From Pseudomonadota bacterium (GTDB lineage Bacteria; Pseudomonadota; Gammaproteobacteria; Pseudomonadales; Moraxellaceae): DNA of 64,000 nt. This document shows, piece by piece, positions 9,273 through 17,506 of the stretch (positions within the stretch are counted from its first letter, which is position 1; every line of letters starts with the position of its first letter). The stretch spans positions 128,800 through 192,799 of the forward strand of contig JAEWKT010000061.1 in NCBI GenBank assembly GCA_023393635.1. The letters run 5' to 3'. A model generated the notes under the pieces. That model had not been told where the DNA came from, ran no database searches, and was given only the letters and a program-made list of their open reading frames with translations. The translations under genes and the position numbers were made by a program.

Positions 9273-10364
9273 ATGAAAATCATGAGTATTCAAGTTAAAC
9301 AAGTTGATAAGCACTTTGGCCAGTTTCATGCATTAAACAATATAAATTTAGACTTTCCAGATGGTGAGCTAGTGGCATTATTAGGCCCTTCAGGTTGCGG
9401 CAAAACCACGCTATTGCGCATTATTGCTGGATTAGAAACGGCTGACAGCGGACAAGTACTTTTACAAGGCGAAGATGCCACTAATACCCATGTGCGCCAA
9501 CGTCAGGTCGGTTTCGTATTTCAGCATTATGCCTTGTTTCGCCACATGACCGTTTTTGAAAATATTGCCTTTGGCTTACGGGTAAGACCACGCAAGCATC
9601 GGCCAAGCGAACAAGTTATTAAGCAAAAAGTAAATAATCTGCTTGAATTGGTTCAATTGGGATTTTTGGCAGATCGCTTTCCAGCACAATTGTCTGGTGG
9701 CCAGCGGCAGCGCATTGCCTTAGCGCGTGCCTTGGCTGTTGAACCTCAAGTATTATTACTGGATGAGCCTTTTGGGGCATTGGATGCAAAAGTACGTAAA
9801 GAGCTACGACGCTGGTTGCGCACCCTGCATGATGAACTGCATATCAGCTCAATTTTTGTCACGCATGACCAGGAAGAAGCACTTGAAGTAGCGGATAAAA
9901 TTGTAGTGATGAATCAAGGCCAAGTGCAACAAATAGGGAGTCCACGTGAGGTATATGATCGCCCTGCCAACCCCTTTGTATTCGACTTTTTAGGTCAAGC
10001 TAATCGCTTAGAAGGTCAAGTAAAAAATCAGCAACTTGTTTTTGCGCAAGATCAGCTTATTTTGCCATCACAATATCATAGCAATATCGTCAGCCAACCC
10101 GCTGTAAGTAATAACGTGACGGTTTTTGTACGGCCTGACGAATTACATATTCATCTGACAGACCCGCAGCAGCCTGCGATTCAAGCCACTGTATTACGCG
10201 AAGTTTGGCTAGCGGGAAAAACACACGTCGAGCTACAGGATCGGCAAGGCCAAATGCTAGAGGTGGCTATAACAGATCAACAGCACCTGCTTCATTTAAA
10301 ACCTGGTCAGGTGGTGTGGGTTACTGCCAGTAATTTGCATATTTTTGACGAACAAGCAGCCTAA
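9273..10364 (+). CDS. cysA: Sulfate/thiosulfate ABC transporter ATP-binding protein
   Basis: ATPase subunit of the CysTWA importer. 363 aa from this start; a second in-frame ATG at 9282 (360 aa, MSIQVKQV) matches the family N-terminus and has better spacing to the upstream GGA, so it may be the true start. Walker A GPSGCGKTT (about 39-47), Q-loop, ABC signature LSGGQRQR, Walker B VLLLDEPFGALDA and switch histidine FVTHDQEE are all present. A C-terminal TOBE-like regulatory domain follows residue 240. Last transporter gene before cysB. Confidence 0.96.
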   Translation: MKIMSIQVKQVDKHFGQFHALNNINLDFPDGELVALLGPSGCGKTTLLRIIAGLETADSGQVLLQGEDATNTHVRQRQVGFVFQHYALFRHMTVFENIAFGLRVRPRKHRPSEQVIKQKVNNLLELVQLGFLADRFPAQLSGGQRQRIALARALAVEPQVLLLDEPFGALDAKVRKELRRWLRTLHDELHISSIFVTHDQEEALEVADKIVVMNQGQVQQIGSPREVYDRPANPFVFDFLGQANRLEGQVKNQQLVFAQDQLILPSQYHSNIVSQPAVSNNVTVFVRPDELHIHLTDPQQPAIQATVLREVWLAGKTHVELQDRQGQMLEVAITDQQHLLHLKPGQVVWVTASNLHIFDEQAA

Positions 10365-10457
10365 TAGAATATCATGCACTTAAGTAGCCCGATATTTAAA
10401 ACAGAAGCGCCTAGTTCTAATTTTTGACTATGCAAAAAGTGGTGGAGATAAGCCATA

Positions 10458-11381
10458 ATGAATTTTCAGCAATTACGTATTATTCGGGAAACCGTGCGTC
10501 AGAATTTTAATCTGACGGAAGCCTCAAATGCGCTATTTACTTCTCAATCGGGTGTGAGTAAACACATTAAAGATTTAGAAGATGAACTGGGCGTACAGCT
10601 TTTCGTGCGCAAGGGCAAGCGGATTTTAGGTTTAACCGAACCTGGGCAAGCATTATTGGGTATTGTAGAACGCATGCTGCGCGATGCAGATAATATTAAA
10701 CATTTATCCGATGATTTTAATCGCGTCGATGAAGGCCAGCTCACCATTGCAACCACGCATACCCAGGCGCGTTATATTTTACCGCCTATTGTAGCCAAAT
10801 TTAAAAAGGCCTTTCCGAAGGTGCATTTAATATTACAGCAAGCCAGTCCTATCGAAATTGCTGACATGTTACTGCATGGCGAAGCAGATATTGGTATTGC
10901 CACAGAATCACTGACTCAAGAAGATGCCTTGGTGAGTGTGCCTTATTATCATTGGTATCACAGCATTATTACACCGCAAGGTCATCCCCTCTCCCAGCAG
11001 CAAACCATTACCATAAATGACCTGGCCGAGTGGCCTTTAATTACTTATCACGGTGGTTTTACAGGTCGGTCTAAAATTGATACAGCCTTTACTCAAGCCA
11101 ACCTAACACCCAATATTGTGATGTCTGCGCTAGATGCCGACGTGATTAAAACTTATGTTGAACTGGGCATGGGTGTGGGTATTGTCAACTCTATTGCTTA
11201 TGATACCGAACGTGATCGCAGGCTACACCAACTGCCTATTGAATGGTTTGGTGAAAACACCACATGGATTGCTATACGTAAAGGGCATTTACTAAGAGGC
11301 TTTGGCTATAATTTTATTTCGCTTTGCTCGCCTGACACTGATATTCAATTAATGAAAAAAGCCGCTCATCCTGATGATTAG
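10458..11381 (+). CDS. cysB: LysR-type regulator CysB
   Basis: Transcription factor for sulfate assimilation; in known systems it activates with N-acetylserine or O-acetylserine as inducer. 307 aa. N-terminal winged helix (about 1-60; LTEASNALFTSQSGVSKHI is the recognition region) with the start MNFQQLRII typical of CysB/Cbl, then a LysR substrate-binding domain. The position directly after cysTWA supports CysB. Cbl, its paralogue, cannot be excluded on sequence alone. A bidirectional terminator follows. Confidence 0.9.
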   Translation: MNFQQLRIIRETVRQNFNLTEASNALFTSQSGVSKHIKDLEDELGVQLFVRKGKRILGLTEPGQALLGIVERMLRDADNIKHLSDDFNRVDEGQLTIATTHTQARYILPPIVAKFKKAFPKVHLILQQASPIEIADMLLHGEADIGIATESLTQEDALVSVPYYHWYHSIITPQGHPLSQQQTITINDLAEWPLITYHGGFTGRSKIDTAFTQANLTPNIVMSALDADVIKTYVELGMGVGIVNSIAYDTERDRRLHQLPIEWFGENTTWIAIRKGHLLRGFGYNFISLCSPDTDIQLMKKAAHPDD

Positions 11382-11397
11382 CATTTATTTTAGGCAT

Positions 11398-11428
11398 AAA
11401 AAAGCAGGTTATGAAACCTGCTTTTTTA
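11398..11428. terminator. Bidirectional intrinsic terminator
   Basis: AAGCAGGTT and AACCTGCTT arms (within 11401-11422) around a 4-base loop, with A-run and T-run tails on both sides. It serves cysB from the left and the outer-membrane protein gene from the right. Confidence 0.9.
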
Positions 11429-11448
11429 TTACTTTTACTTCTAATTGC

Positions 11449-12189
11449 TTAGAAGCGGAAGCTCAAGCCAACTTTAGCAACTGGTAGCCACTCATATTTG
11501 TCATCATTACGGATTTTATTAGCATCTACATTAGCAGCTTGTTGTGCGCTACCATTTGGATCAATACCTGTTCCTGCATAGGTTAGGTTATTAGCATTAA
11601 GGCGAACTTCTGGGTTACCAGTATAGTAAGCACCTACTTCACCAAATACACCAAAACGATCAGTAATTGATGGAGAAAGACCTAAGCCCAAGTAAGGAGC
11701 AAGGTTATTTTTATACTTCATTGTGCCTGTTACACTACCTACACCATTAGGTGTTGCAGCAACATAATTTTCACCGTTGATCTTGATGGTATCACTACCA
11801 GCAGCACGGCCTTGTAGGTCATAATCGTTATCGATATAAGCAGTACCAGCAGCGACGTAGAACCAGTTAGCCCATGGACGAATCTCAGCGTTTAAATAAA
11901 CATTGTTATTGTCCATATCTAGATCATAAGTTGCGCCGTTTACTTTAACGTCGTCTGACCAGGAAATGTCACCACCGTTATAACCTAAAGTTACACCAAC
12001 GTATGGGTTAACGTTATAAGAAACAGCACCACCGTAACCAGTAGTACCAACTTCAGCACGCACTTGAGCAGGCTTGAAGAAAGAGAAAGTTGCTACGCCT
12101 TCATCAGTTACCACTTTTTCGTCAGCAAATACTGGACTAGCAGCAAGCATCACTGCTGCGGAAACCGCTAAAATACTTAAATTTTTCAT
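11449..12189 (-). CDS. Outer-membrane beta-barrel protein
   Basis: 246 aa with a signal peptide (about 1-22, ending SPVFA) and a C-terminal phenylalanine (GLSFRF), the outer-membrane assembly signal. Alternating hydrophobic strands and aromatic girdle residues (NPYVGVTLGYN, NWFYVAAGTAY, LAPYLGLGLS, FGVFGEVGAYY) indicate a small barrel. It resembles the OmpW/OprG-like group loosely; I do not recognise a specific family. The frame extends five codons up to a TTG, but GAGGAG lies inside that extension with correct spacing to the ATG at 12189, so the ATG is the start. Single gene, convergent with cysB. Substrate unknown. Confidence 0.8.
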   Translation of the reverse strand: MKNLSILAVSAAVMLAASPVFADEKVVTDEGVATFSFFKPAQVRAEVGTTGYGGAVSYNVNPYVGVTLGYNGGDISWSDDVKVNGATYDLDMDNNNVYLNAEIRPWANWFYVAAGTAYIDNDYDLQGRAAGSDTIKINGENYVAATPNGVGSVTGTMKYKNNLAPYLGLGLSPSITDRFGVFGEVGAYYTGNPEVRLNANNLTYAGTGIDPNGSAQQAANVDANKIRNDDKYEWLPVAKVGLSFRF

Positions 12190-12535
12190 ATCACCACTCC
12201 TCAAAAGGGTTTTTACATCTATCTATCGGTCAAGGTGTATTAAACACACCTTCACACAGTTTTTCAGTCACAGTATTCATTATTTTTATAGATTTTCTGT
12301 AAAGTTTTGACACATTTTATAAAAATTGATTAATTTTCAGCAAAATAATCAATTCAATATAAAGGTCACATCCCTTCACATTTATCTAAATGAACGCCCT
12401 CACTATACCTCTTAGCAGGCAAAAAGTATTAAGCGGTCAAAAATTTGTATAAAATAGCTGCAATACAGATACATTAAAAATATTTGATTTTACACTTGGA
12501 AGCAGCCAATTATTTGCGTAGAATTAACCCCGCTT
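12190..12535. other. Intergenic region between the beta-barrel gene and the SAH riboswitch
   Basis: A/T-rich spacer containing leader and promoter of the leftward outer-membrane gene and, at its right end, the sahH promoter. A TATAAAAT-like box occurs near 12450. No plausible coding frame was seen. Confidence 0.5.
12496..12524 (+). promoter_or_regulatory. Sigma-70 promoter of sahH
   Basis: TTGGAA (12496-12501) and TAGAAT (12519-12524) are spaced by 17 bases. Transcription would start near 12531, just at the 5' edge of the riboswitch, which supports the assignment. Confidence 0.7.
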
Positions 12536-12616
12536 GAGGGGTGCTGCAACAGTGTATTATTACTAAACTGCTAGGCTCGAGCACGTCCTTATATTTTTAT
12601 ATAGCAACGGCATCCG
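12536..12616 (+). promoter_or_regulatory. S-adenosylhomocysteine (SAH) riboswitch
   Basis: The leader of sahH carries the conserved blocks of the SAH riboswitch in order: GAGGGGTGCTGCAAC (12536-12550), a CAGT/ACTG helix (12550-12553 with 12567-12570), AGGCTCG (12573-12579) and GCAACGGCATCC (12604-12615). The closing helix pairs 12539-12544 (GGGTGC) with 12610-12615 (GCATCC), one G-U wobble included. In known examples SAH binding turns on expression of SAH-recycling genes, and the next gene is exactly that. The ribosome binding site (AAGGAG) lies about 16 bases past the aptamer, so translational control is possible. Confidence 0.88.
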
Positions 12617-12643
12617 CGAATTGACAGATCTAAGGAGATCCTC

Positions 12644-14068
12644 ATGAACGCGGTGACCACGCCTGCTAATAGCACATCTGCTCATAATCATTCTAATTTT
12701 ACCGACTATAAAGTTGCTGATATTGGCTTAGCCGATTTTGGCCGCAAAGAAATTTCTTTGGCTGAAGCAGAAATGCCTGCGCTGATGGGCTTACGTCGTC
12801 GCTATGCTGCTGCCAAACCACTAGCAGGCGCTAAAATTCTTGGTTGTATTCATATGACCATTCAAACTGCCGTGCTGATCGAAACCCTGATTGACTTAGG
12901 GGCTGAGGTACGCTGGACATCTTGCAATATCTTTTCGACTCAAGACCATGCAGCCGCAGCAATTGCCGCCAGTGGCATTCCTGTTTTTGCATGGAAAGGA
13001 GAAACTGAAGCAGAGTACGAATGGTGCCTGGAACAGCAAATTCATGTGAATGGCACAGATGCGTTATGGGATGCCAACATGATTCTTGATGATGGCGGTG
13101 ATTTAACAGGTTTAATTCATAAAAAATACCCACATCTGTTAGACAATATTCATGGCGTGACTGAAGAAACCACCACGGGTGTGATGCGCTTAATTGAAAT
13201 GCATCATGCAGGCAGCTTAAAAGTACCTGCCATTAACGTCAATGACTCGGTTACCAAGTCTAAAAACGACAATAAATACGGCTGCCGCCACTCGCTCAAT
13301 GATGCGATTAAACGTGCTACCGATATGCTGCTGTCTGGCCGTCGTGCCTTGGTAATTGGTTACGGTGATGTGGGCAAAGGTTCTGCACAGTCATTACGTC
13401 AGGAAGGCATGATTGTTCGCGTATCGGAAGTTGACCCAATTTGCGCCATGCAAGCGTGTATGGATGGGTTTGAGGTTGTTTCTCCTTATAACAATGGCGT
13501 TGTCACAGGTAATGAAGAAGATATTAACCATGCGCTACTGAGTACCACAGACTTAATTGTTACTACCACAGGTAATGACAAGGTATGTGACAGTGCCATG
13601 TTAAATACCCTAAAAAACGGTGCAGTCGTATGTAATATTGGTCATTTCGACACTGAAATTGATACCGCTTATTTGCGCAAAAACTATCGTTGGGATGAGG
13701 TAAAACCACAGGTTCATCAGGTATTCCGTTCTGATGACAATGGCGATTATTTAATCTTATTGTCTGAAGGCCGTTTGGTGAACCTGGGCAATGCAACGGG
13801 TCATCCTTCACGTATTATGGATGGTTCATTTGCCAATCAAGTGTTGGCACAAATGCATTTATTTAGCGAAAAATTTGCTGATTTGCCAAGTGAGCAAAAA
13901 CAAGCACGCATTCGGGTAGAAGTTTTACCTAAAAAGCTGGATGAAGAAGTGGCTGCTGCGATGGTGTCTGGTTTTGGTGGCATAATGACTAAATTAACAC
14001 AAACTCAGGCAGACTATCTGGGTGTTCCAGTTGAAGGCCCATTTAAGCCAGACAGCTACAAATACTAA
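12644..14068 (+). CDS. sahH: Adenosylhomocysteinase
   Basis: NAD-dependent hydrolysis of S-adenosylhomocysteine to adenosine and homocysteine, clearing the product inhibitor of methyltransferases. 474 aa. The NAD-binding GYGDVGKG is at 239-246, substrate contacts include TEETTTGV (163-170) and DSVTKSKNDN (201-210), and the C-terminus KPDSYKY supplies the conserved lysine and tyrosine that reach the neighbouring subunit's NAD. AAGGAG precedes the ATG. Controlled by the SAH riboswitch; metF follows behind a terminator hairpin. Confidence 0.98.
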   Translation: MNAVTTPANSTSAHNHSNFTDYKVADIGLADFGRKEISLAEAEMPALMGLRRRYAAAKPLAGAKILGCIHMTIQTAVLIETLIDLGAEVRWTSCNIFSTQDHAAAAIAASGIPVFAWKGETEAEYEWCLEQQIHVNGTDALWDANMILDDGGDLTGLIHKKYPHLLDNIHGVTEETTTGVMRLIEMHHAGSLKVPAINVNDSVTKSKNDNKYGCRHSLNDAIKRATDMLLSGRRALVIGYGDVGKGSAQSLRQEGMIVRVSEVDPICAMQACMDGFEVVSPYNNGVVTGNEEDINHALLSTTDLIVTTTGNDKVCDSAMLNTLKNGAVVCNIGHFDTEIDTAYLRKNYRWDEVKPQVHQVFRSDDNGDYLILLSEGRLVNLGNATGHPSRIMDGSFANQVLAQMHLFSEKFADLPSEQKQARIRVEVLPKKLDEEVAAAMVSGFGGIMTKLTQTQADYLGVPVEGPFKPDSYKY

Positions 14069-14093
14069 AATCAATAAATATTTTTTAAGATAG

Positions 14094-14119
14094 CCGCCAA
14101 GTAAATGCTTGGCGGTTTT
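14094..14119 (+). terminator. Intrinsic terminator between sahH and metF
   Basis: Arms CCGCCAAG (14094-14101) and CTTGGCGG (14108-14115), six-base loop, then four T. An ATG at 14105 that would extend metF lies in the loop, which argues against that start. metF would need readthrough or its own promoter. Confidence 0.8.
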
Positions 14120-14146
14120 AGTATGGGTTTGATTTTGAGCATCTTT

Positions 14147-14977
14147 ATGACCACTCCAATTTCTTTTGAATTTTTCCCGCCCAAAACTGATATTGGTGCA
14201 GAAAAATTACTGAACGTGCATCAGCAACTACAACAACTTAATCCACAATACTTTTCAGTCACTTATGGTGCTGGTGGTTCTACCCGTGATCGCACTTTAT
14301 CGACTATTGATGCCATTCATGGTCAGGGTGCGCCTGTTGCACCGCATTTATCCTGTATTGGTGATGATCGGGCACGTATTGCTGAGCTATTAGATTTATA
14401 TAAAGCCAAAGGGATTAACCGTTTGGTGGCATTACGTGGTGATTTACCTTCTGGTCAAGTGGGCTTAGGCGAATTACCTTATGCCACTGATTTAGTAAAA
14501 TTTATCCGTCAGCATTCTGGTGATCACTTTCAAATTGAAGTGGCCGCCTATCCAGAAATGCATCCACAAGCAGCCAGTTTTGATCAGGACATTGCACGCT
14601 TTGCTGAAAAAGTACAAGCAGGTGCTAACGCGGCCATTACCCAGTTTTTCTTTAATGCCGATAGCTACTTTTATTTTGTAGACCGCCTGCAAAAACTAGG
14701 CATTGATACACCTATTATCCCAGGCATCATGCCAATTATTAATGCCAGTAATTTAATTCGTTTTGCCGATTCAAGTGGTGCAGAAATACCACGCTGGATT
14801 CGCAAGCAACTGGCAGCTTATGGTGATGACAGTGCCAGCATTAAAGCCTTTGGGCATGAGGTGGTGCTTAAGCTGTGTGAACGCTTAATTAATGCAGGGG
14901 TCCCAAGCTTGCATTTTTACACCATGAACCAAACTGAGCCAACGCGACAGTTGGTAAAAGATTTAAAACTGGGTTGA
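14147..14977 (+). CDS. metF: Methylenetetrahydrofolate reductase
   Basis: FAD enzyme reducing 5,10-methylene-THF to 5-methyl-THF, the methyl donor for remaking methionine from the homocysteine that SahH releases. 276 aa from this ATG. The N-terminus ISFEFFPPKT holds the catalytic glutamate of the family, and SVTYGAGGST and HLSCIG are conserved flavin/folate segments. The frame can be extended 14 codons to 14105, but that start lies inside a terminator loop and lacks family similarity. No strong ribosome binding site is visible at either start. Confidence 0.95.
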   Translation: MTTPISFEFFPPKTDIGAEKLLNVHQQLQQLNPQYFSVTYGAGGSTRDRTLSTIDAIHGQGAPVAPHLSCIGDDRARIAELLDLYKAKGINRLVALRGDLPSGQVGLGELPYATDLVKFIRQHSGDHFQIEVAAYPEMHPQAASFDQDIARFAEKVQAGANAAITQFFFNADSYFYFVDRLQKLGIDTPIIPGIMPIINASNLIRFADSSGAEIPRWIRKQLAAYGDDSASIKAFGHEVVLKLCERLINAGVPSLHFYTMNQTEPTRQLVKDLKLG

Positions 14978-15018
14978 TTATTAACCACTCAACTTGCCTA
15001 TAAGTTGGCTTATCTATT

Positions 15019-15064
15019 GCTTGTTAGCGGCCTAACTATGGACGCTAACAAGCCCTGTTTTATT
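15019..15064 (+). terminator. Intrinsic terminator after metF
   Basis: Eleven-base perfect arms GCTTGTTAGCG (15019-15029) and CGCTAACAAGC (15043-15053), followed by a broken T tract (TTTTATTT). Confidence 0.8.
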
Positions 15065-15075
15065 TGGCTGTTGAT

Positions 15076-16476
15076 ATGACACAACCTGACTCACCACTTT
15101 GGCATCCATGCACGCAGATGCATCAACTACAACAAGATCCAGTGCAACAGGTGATTGGTGCTAAAGGGGCATATTTGCACCTTAATAATCATCCACCTGT
15201 GCTAGATGCTATTAGCTCATGGTGGGTCAATTTACATGGTCATTGTCATCCAGCCATTAATGCAGCAATTAATCAGCAACTTGAACAATTTGAACATGTC
15301 ATATTGGCAGGGTTTAGTCACGCGCCGATTCAATCGTTAGCGATGCGTCTGGTGGAGCTTACCCCTGCTCCCCTAACACGCTGCTTTTTTGCCGATAGCG
15401 GTTCTGCGGCAGTCGAAGTAGCTCTTAAAATGAGCTTGCAATACTGGTTTCAAAAGTCAGGGTCTCAAAAATCAGGGTCACCACATGGTCACGCTCAACG
15501 GAAAACCTTTATTTCACTAGAAAATGGCTATCACGGCGAAACCTTGGGCAGTTTGAGCGTGACTGATATTCCATTATTTTCTAATCAATATCAGCCATTG
15601 CTCATTCAACACCTGCGTGCTCCCTCACCCGATTTATCGCTGAAACAACCCGATCAAACTGATGATGAGTTTTTAGTACAATGCTTTGCCAGCTTAAAAC
15701 AATTGGTAGAAATACATGATGGAACCATTTGCGCCATTATTGTAGAGCCTTTAGTTCAGGGTGCGGCGGGCATGAAAATGTACCCACCCATTTATTTACA
15801 ATGGTTGCGGCAGTTGTGTGATGACTACCAGATTCATTTAATTCTTGATGAAATTGCAGTAGGTTTTGGTCGCACAGGCACGATGTTTGCGCATGAGCAG
15901 GCTGGCATTTGTCCTGATTTTTTATGTTTATCCAAGGGATTAACCGCAGGCTACCTGCCTATGTCCTGTGTCATGACTACCGATGATATATATCAGGCGT
16001 TTTATAGTCCTGATGTAAGCAAGGGTTTTTTGCACTCTCATAGCTTTACAGGCAATCCGCTCGCAGCCAGTGCTGCACTGGCATCTTTAGATATTTTCAA
16101 GCAACAAAATACCTTAGCCAATAATCAGGTGTTAATTGCCTATTTTGCCAAAAAACTAGCTGAGCTGAAAATGCATCCGCATGTTATCAATACACGGCAA
16201 ACAGGCATGATTGTTGCGTTTGATGTAGTGCAAGCGAATGGTTTGGCCTACCCTGCGCAACAGCAAGTGGGACGTTTAATGGCTCAATATGCATTAAAAC
16301 ATGGCGTGCTGATTCGTCCTATTGGCAATCATGTGTATTTTATTCTACCTTATTGCATTACTACCACAGAAATTGATCAACTATTTAGCGTGACAATTAA
16401 AGCCATTGAGTGGGCTATCTCACGACCTGCGCCTGTGTTTAACTCAGCATTTGATATGGATTTTACGTTACCTTAA
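15076..16476 (+). CDS. bioA: Adenosylmethionine-8-amino-7-oxononanoate aminotransferase
   Basis: PLP aminotransferase of biotin synthesis using S-adenosylmethionine as amino donor to make 7,8-diaminopelargonate. 466 aa, a little longer than typical. Family features: LWHPCTQM near the N-terminus, SSWWVNLHGH, the PLP phosphate contact SGSAAVEVALKM, LDEIAVGFGRTG, and the Schiff-base lysine in LSKGLTAGYLPMS. The frame runs four codons upstream to a TTG; the ATG fits the family N-terminus. A 15-base tandem duplication (15451-15480) encodes QKSGSQKSGS in a surface loop and partly explains the extra length. No other bio genes adjoin it. Confidence 0.94.
   Translation: MTQPDSPLWHPCTQMHQLQQDPVQQVIGAKGAYLHLNNHPPVLDAISSWWVNLHGHCHPAINAAINQQLEQFEHVILAGFSHAPIQSLAMRLVELTPAPLTRCFFADSGSAAVEVALKMSLQYWFQKSGSQKSGSPHGHAQRKTFISLENGYHGETLGSLSVTDIPLFSNQYQPLLIQHLRAPSPDLSLKQPDQTDDEFLVQCFASLKQLVEIHDGTICAIIVEPLVQGAAGMKMYPPIYLQWLRQLCDDYQIHLILDEIAVGFGRTGTMFAHEQAGICPDFLCLSKGLTAGYLPMSCVMTTDDIYQAFYSPDVSKGFLHSHSFTGNPLAASAALASLDIFKQQNTLANNQVLIAYFAKKLAELKMHPHVINTRQTGMIVAFDVVQANGLAYPAQQQVGRLMAQYALKHGVLIRPIGNHVYFILPYCITTTEIDQLFSVTIKAIEWAISRPAPVFNSAFDMDFTLP
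15451..15480 (+). repeat. 15-bp tandem duplication inside bioA
   Basis: CAAAAGTCAGGGTCT (15451-15465) is followed by CAAAAATCAGGGTCA (15466-15480), 13 of 15 matching, in frame. Confidence 0.75.
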
Positions 16477-16541
16477 TAGGCTCTTGCTTAGAATATTACT
16501 GTTGACTTCTTGCCTGCCCAACAAAATAAATGGATGAATGA

Positions 16542-17285
16542 ATGACCCGCTTTTACGCCAGTATCCCTTTAACGGTCAATGATCACGTTGAGTTGCCCGA
16601 AACTGTATTCCATCACTGGGTGCGTGTGCTTAGAGCGCAGGTGGGCGCACACGCAACCTTATTTAACGGCACAGGCGGTGAATATGAAGTGGTGTTACAG
16701 GACATTCATAAAAGATCTGCTGTTGTCCAAGTAAAAAGCTTTAACCCAAGCAATCGCACGCCAGATTATCAAGTGACGCTTGGCCAAGTCATGAGCAAAG
16801 GTGATCGGATGGATTATGCCATTCAAAAAGCTACTGAGCTTGGCGTACACCGTATTCAATTATTGATCAGTGAGCGTTGTGAGATGCGGTTAAAATATGA
16901 GCGCGACCAAAAGAAAATTGAGCACTGGCAGCAAGTGGCCATTGCAGCGTGTGAACAATGCGGCATGAATATTATTCCAGAAGTCTTGGCACCACTCATG
17001 CTGGATGACTGGCTGGCACAATCTGGTGCAATCTCTGCTACCAAGCTTGTATTAGCACCTGCCAAACAATCCATGCAATTTTCTATGCCTTTTCCCTCAG
17101 CATTTTATTTACTGGTTGGGCCAGAAGGTGGCCTGTCCGACGCTGAAATCAAGTTGGCAAATAGTTATCATTTTAATAACTGGACGCTGGGTGAGCGGGT
17201 ATTAAGAACTGAAACTGCCCCTGTGGTGGCACTTTCCGCATTACTGTTTGCTCAATCTTTAACAATTAGCATAGTTAAAAGCTAA
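16542..17285 (+). CDS. rsmE: 16S rRNA (uracil-1498-N3)-methyltransferase
   Basis: SPOUT-class methyltransferase acting on assembled 30S subunits at U1498. 247 aa, standard length. An N-terminal PUA-like domain (FYASIPL to about 70) precedes the knotted SAM-binding domain with LLVGPEGGLSDAE and LGERVLRTETAPVVALSALL near the C-terminus. Lies 65 bases after bioA. The SAM link to its neighbours is probably coincidental. Confidence 0.95.
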   Translation: MTRFYASIPLTVNDHVELPETVFHHWVRVLRAQVGAHATLFNGTGGEYEVVLQDIHKRSAVVQVKSFNPSNRTPDYQVTLGQVMSKGDRMDYAIQKATELGVHRIQLLISERCEMRLKYERDQKKIEHWQQVAIAACEQCGMNIIPEVLAPLMLDDWLAQSGAISATKLVLAPAKQSMQFSMPFPSAFYLLVGPEGGLSDAEIKLANSYHFNNWTLGERVLRTETAPVVALSALLFAQSLTISIVKS

Positions 17286-17506
17286 AATTTAGCGAAATAG
17301 CAGGGCATAACGATTGAAGTTAAGCCGTCAAACGGATATGGTATATTAGAAATATGGTAGGGATTACCACCTCTTGATCTTTTGGTTTTTATGAAGGTTA
17401 TCAAGAACATTACTAAGGAATACACGGTTGAAAATTCAACGCATAATGATAAATCTAATATTTTTTCGCCTGCTGACACATCGTGCGATTACGGAGTAGC
17501 CATAGG

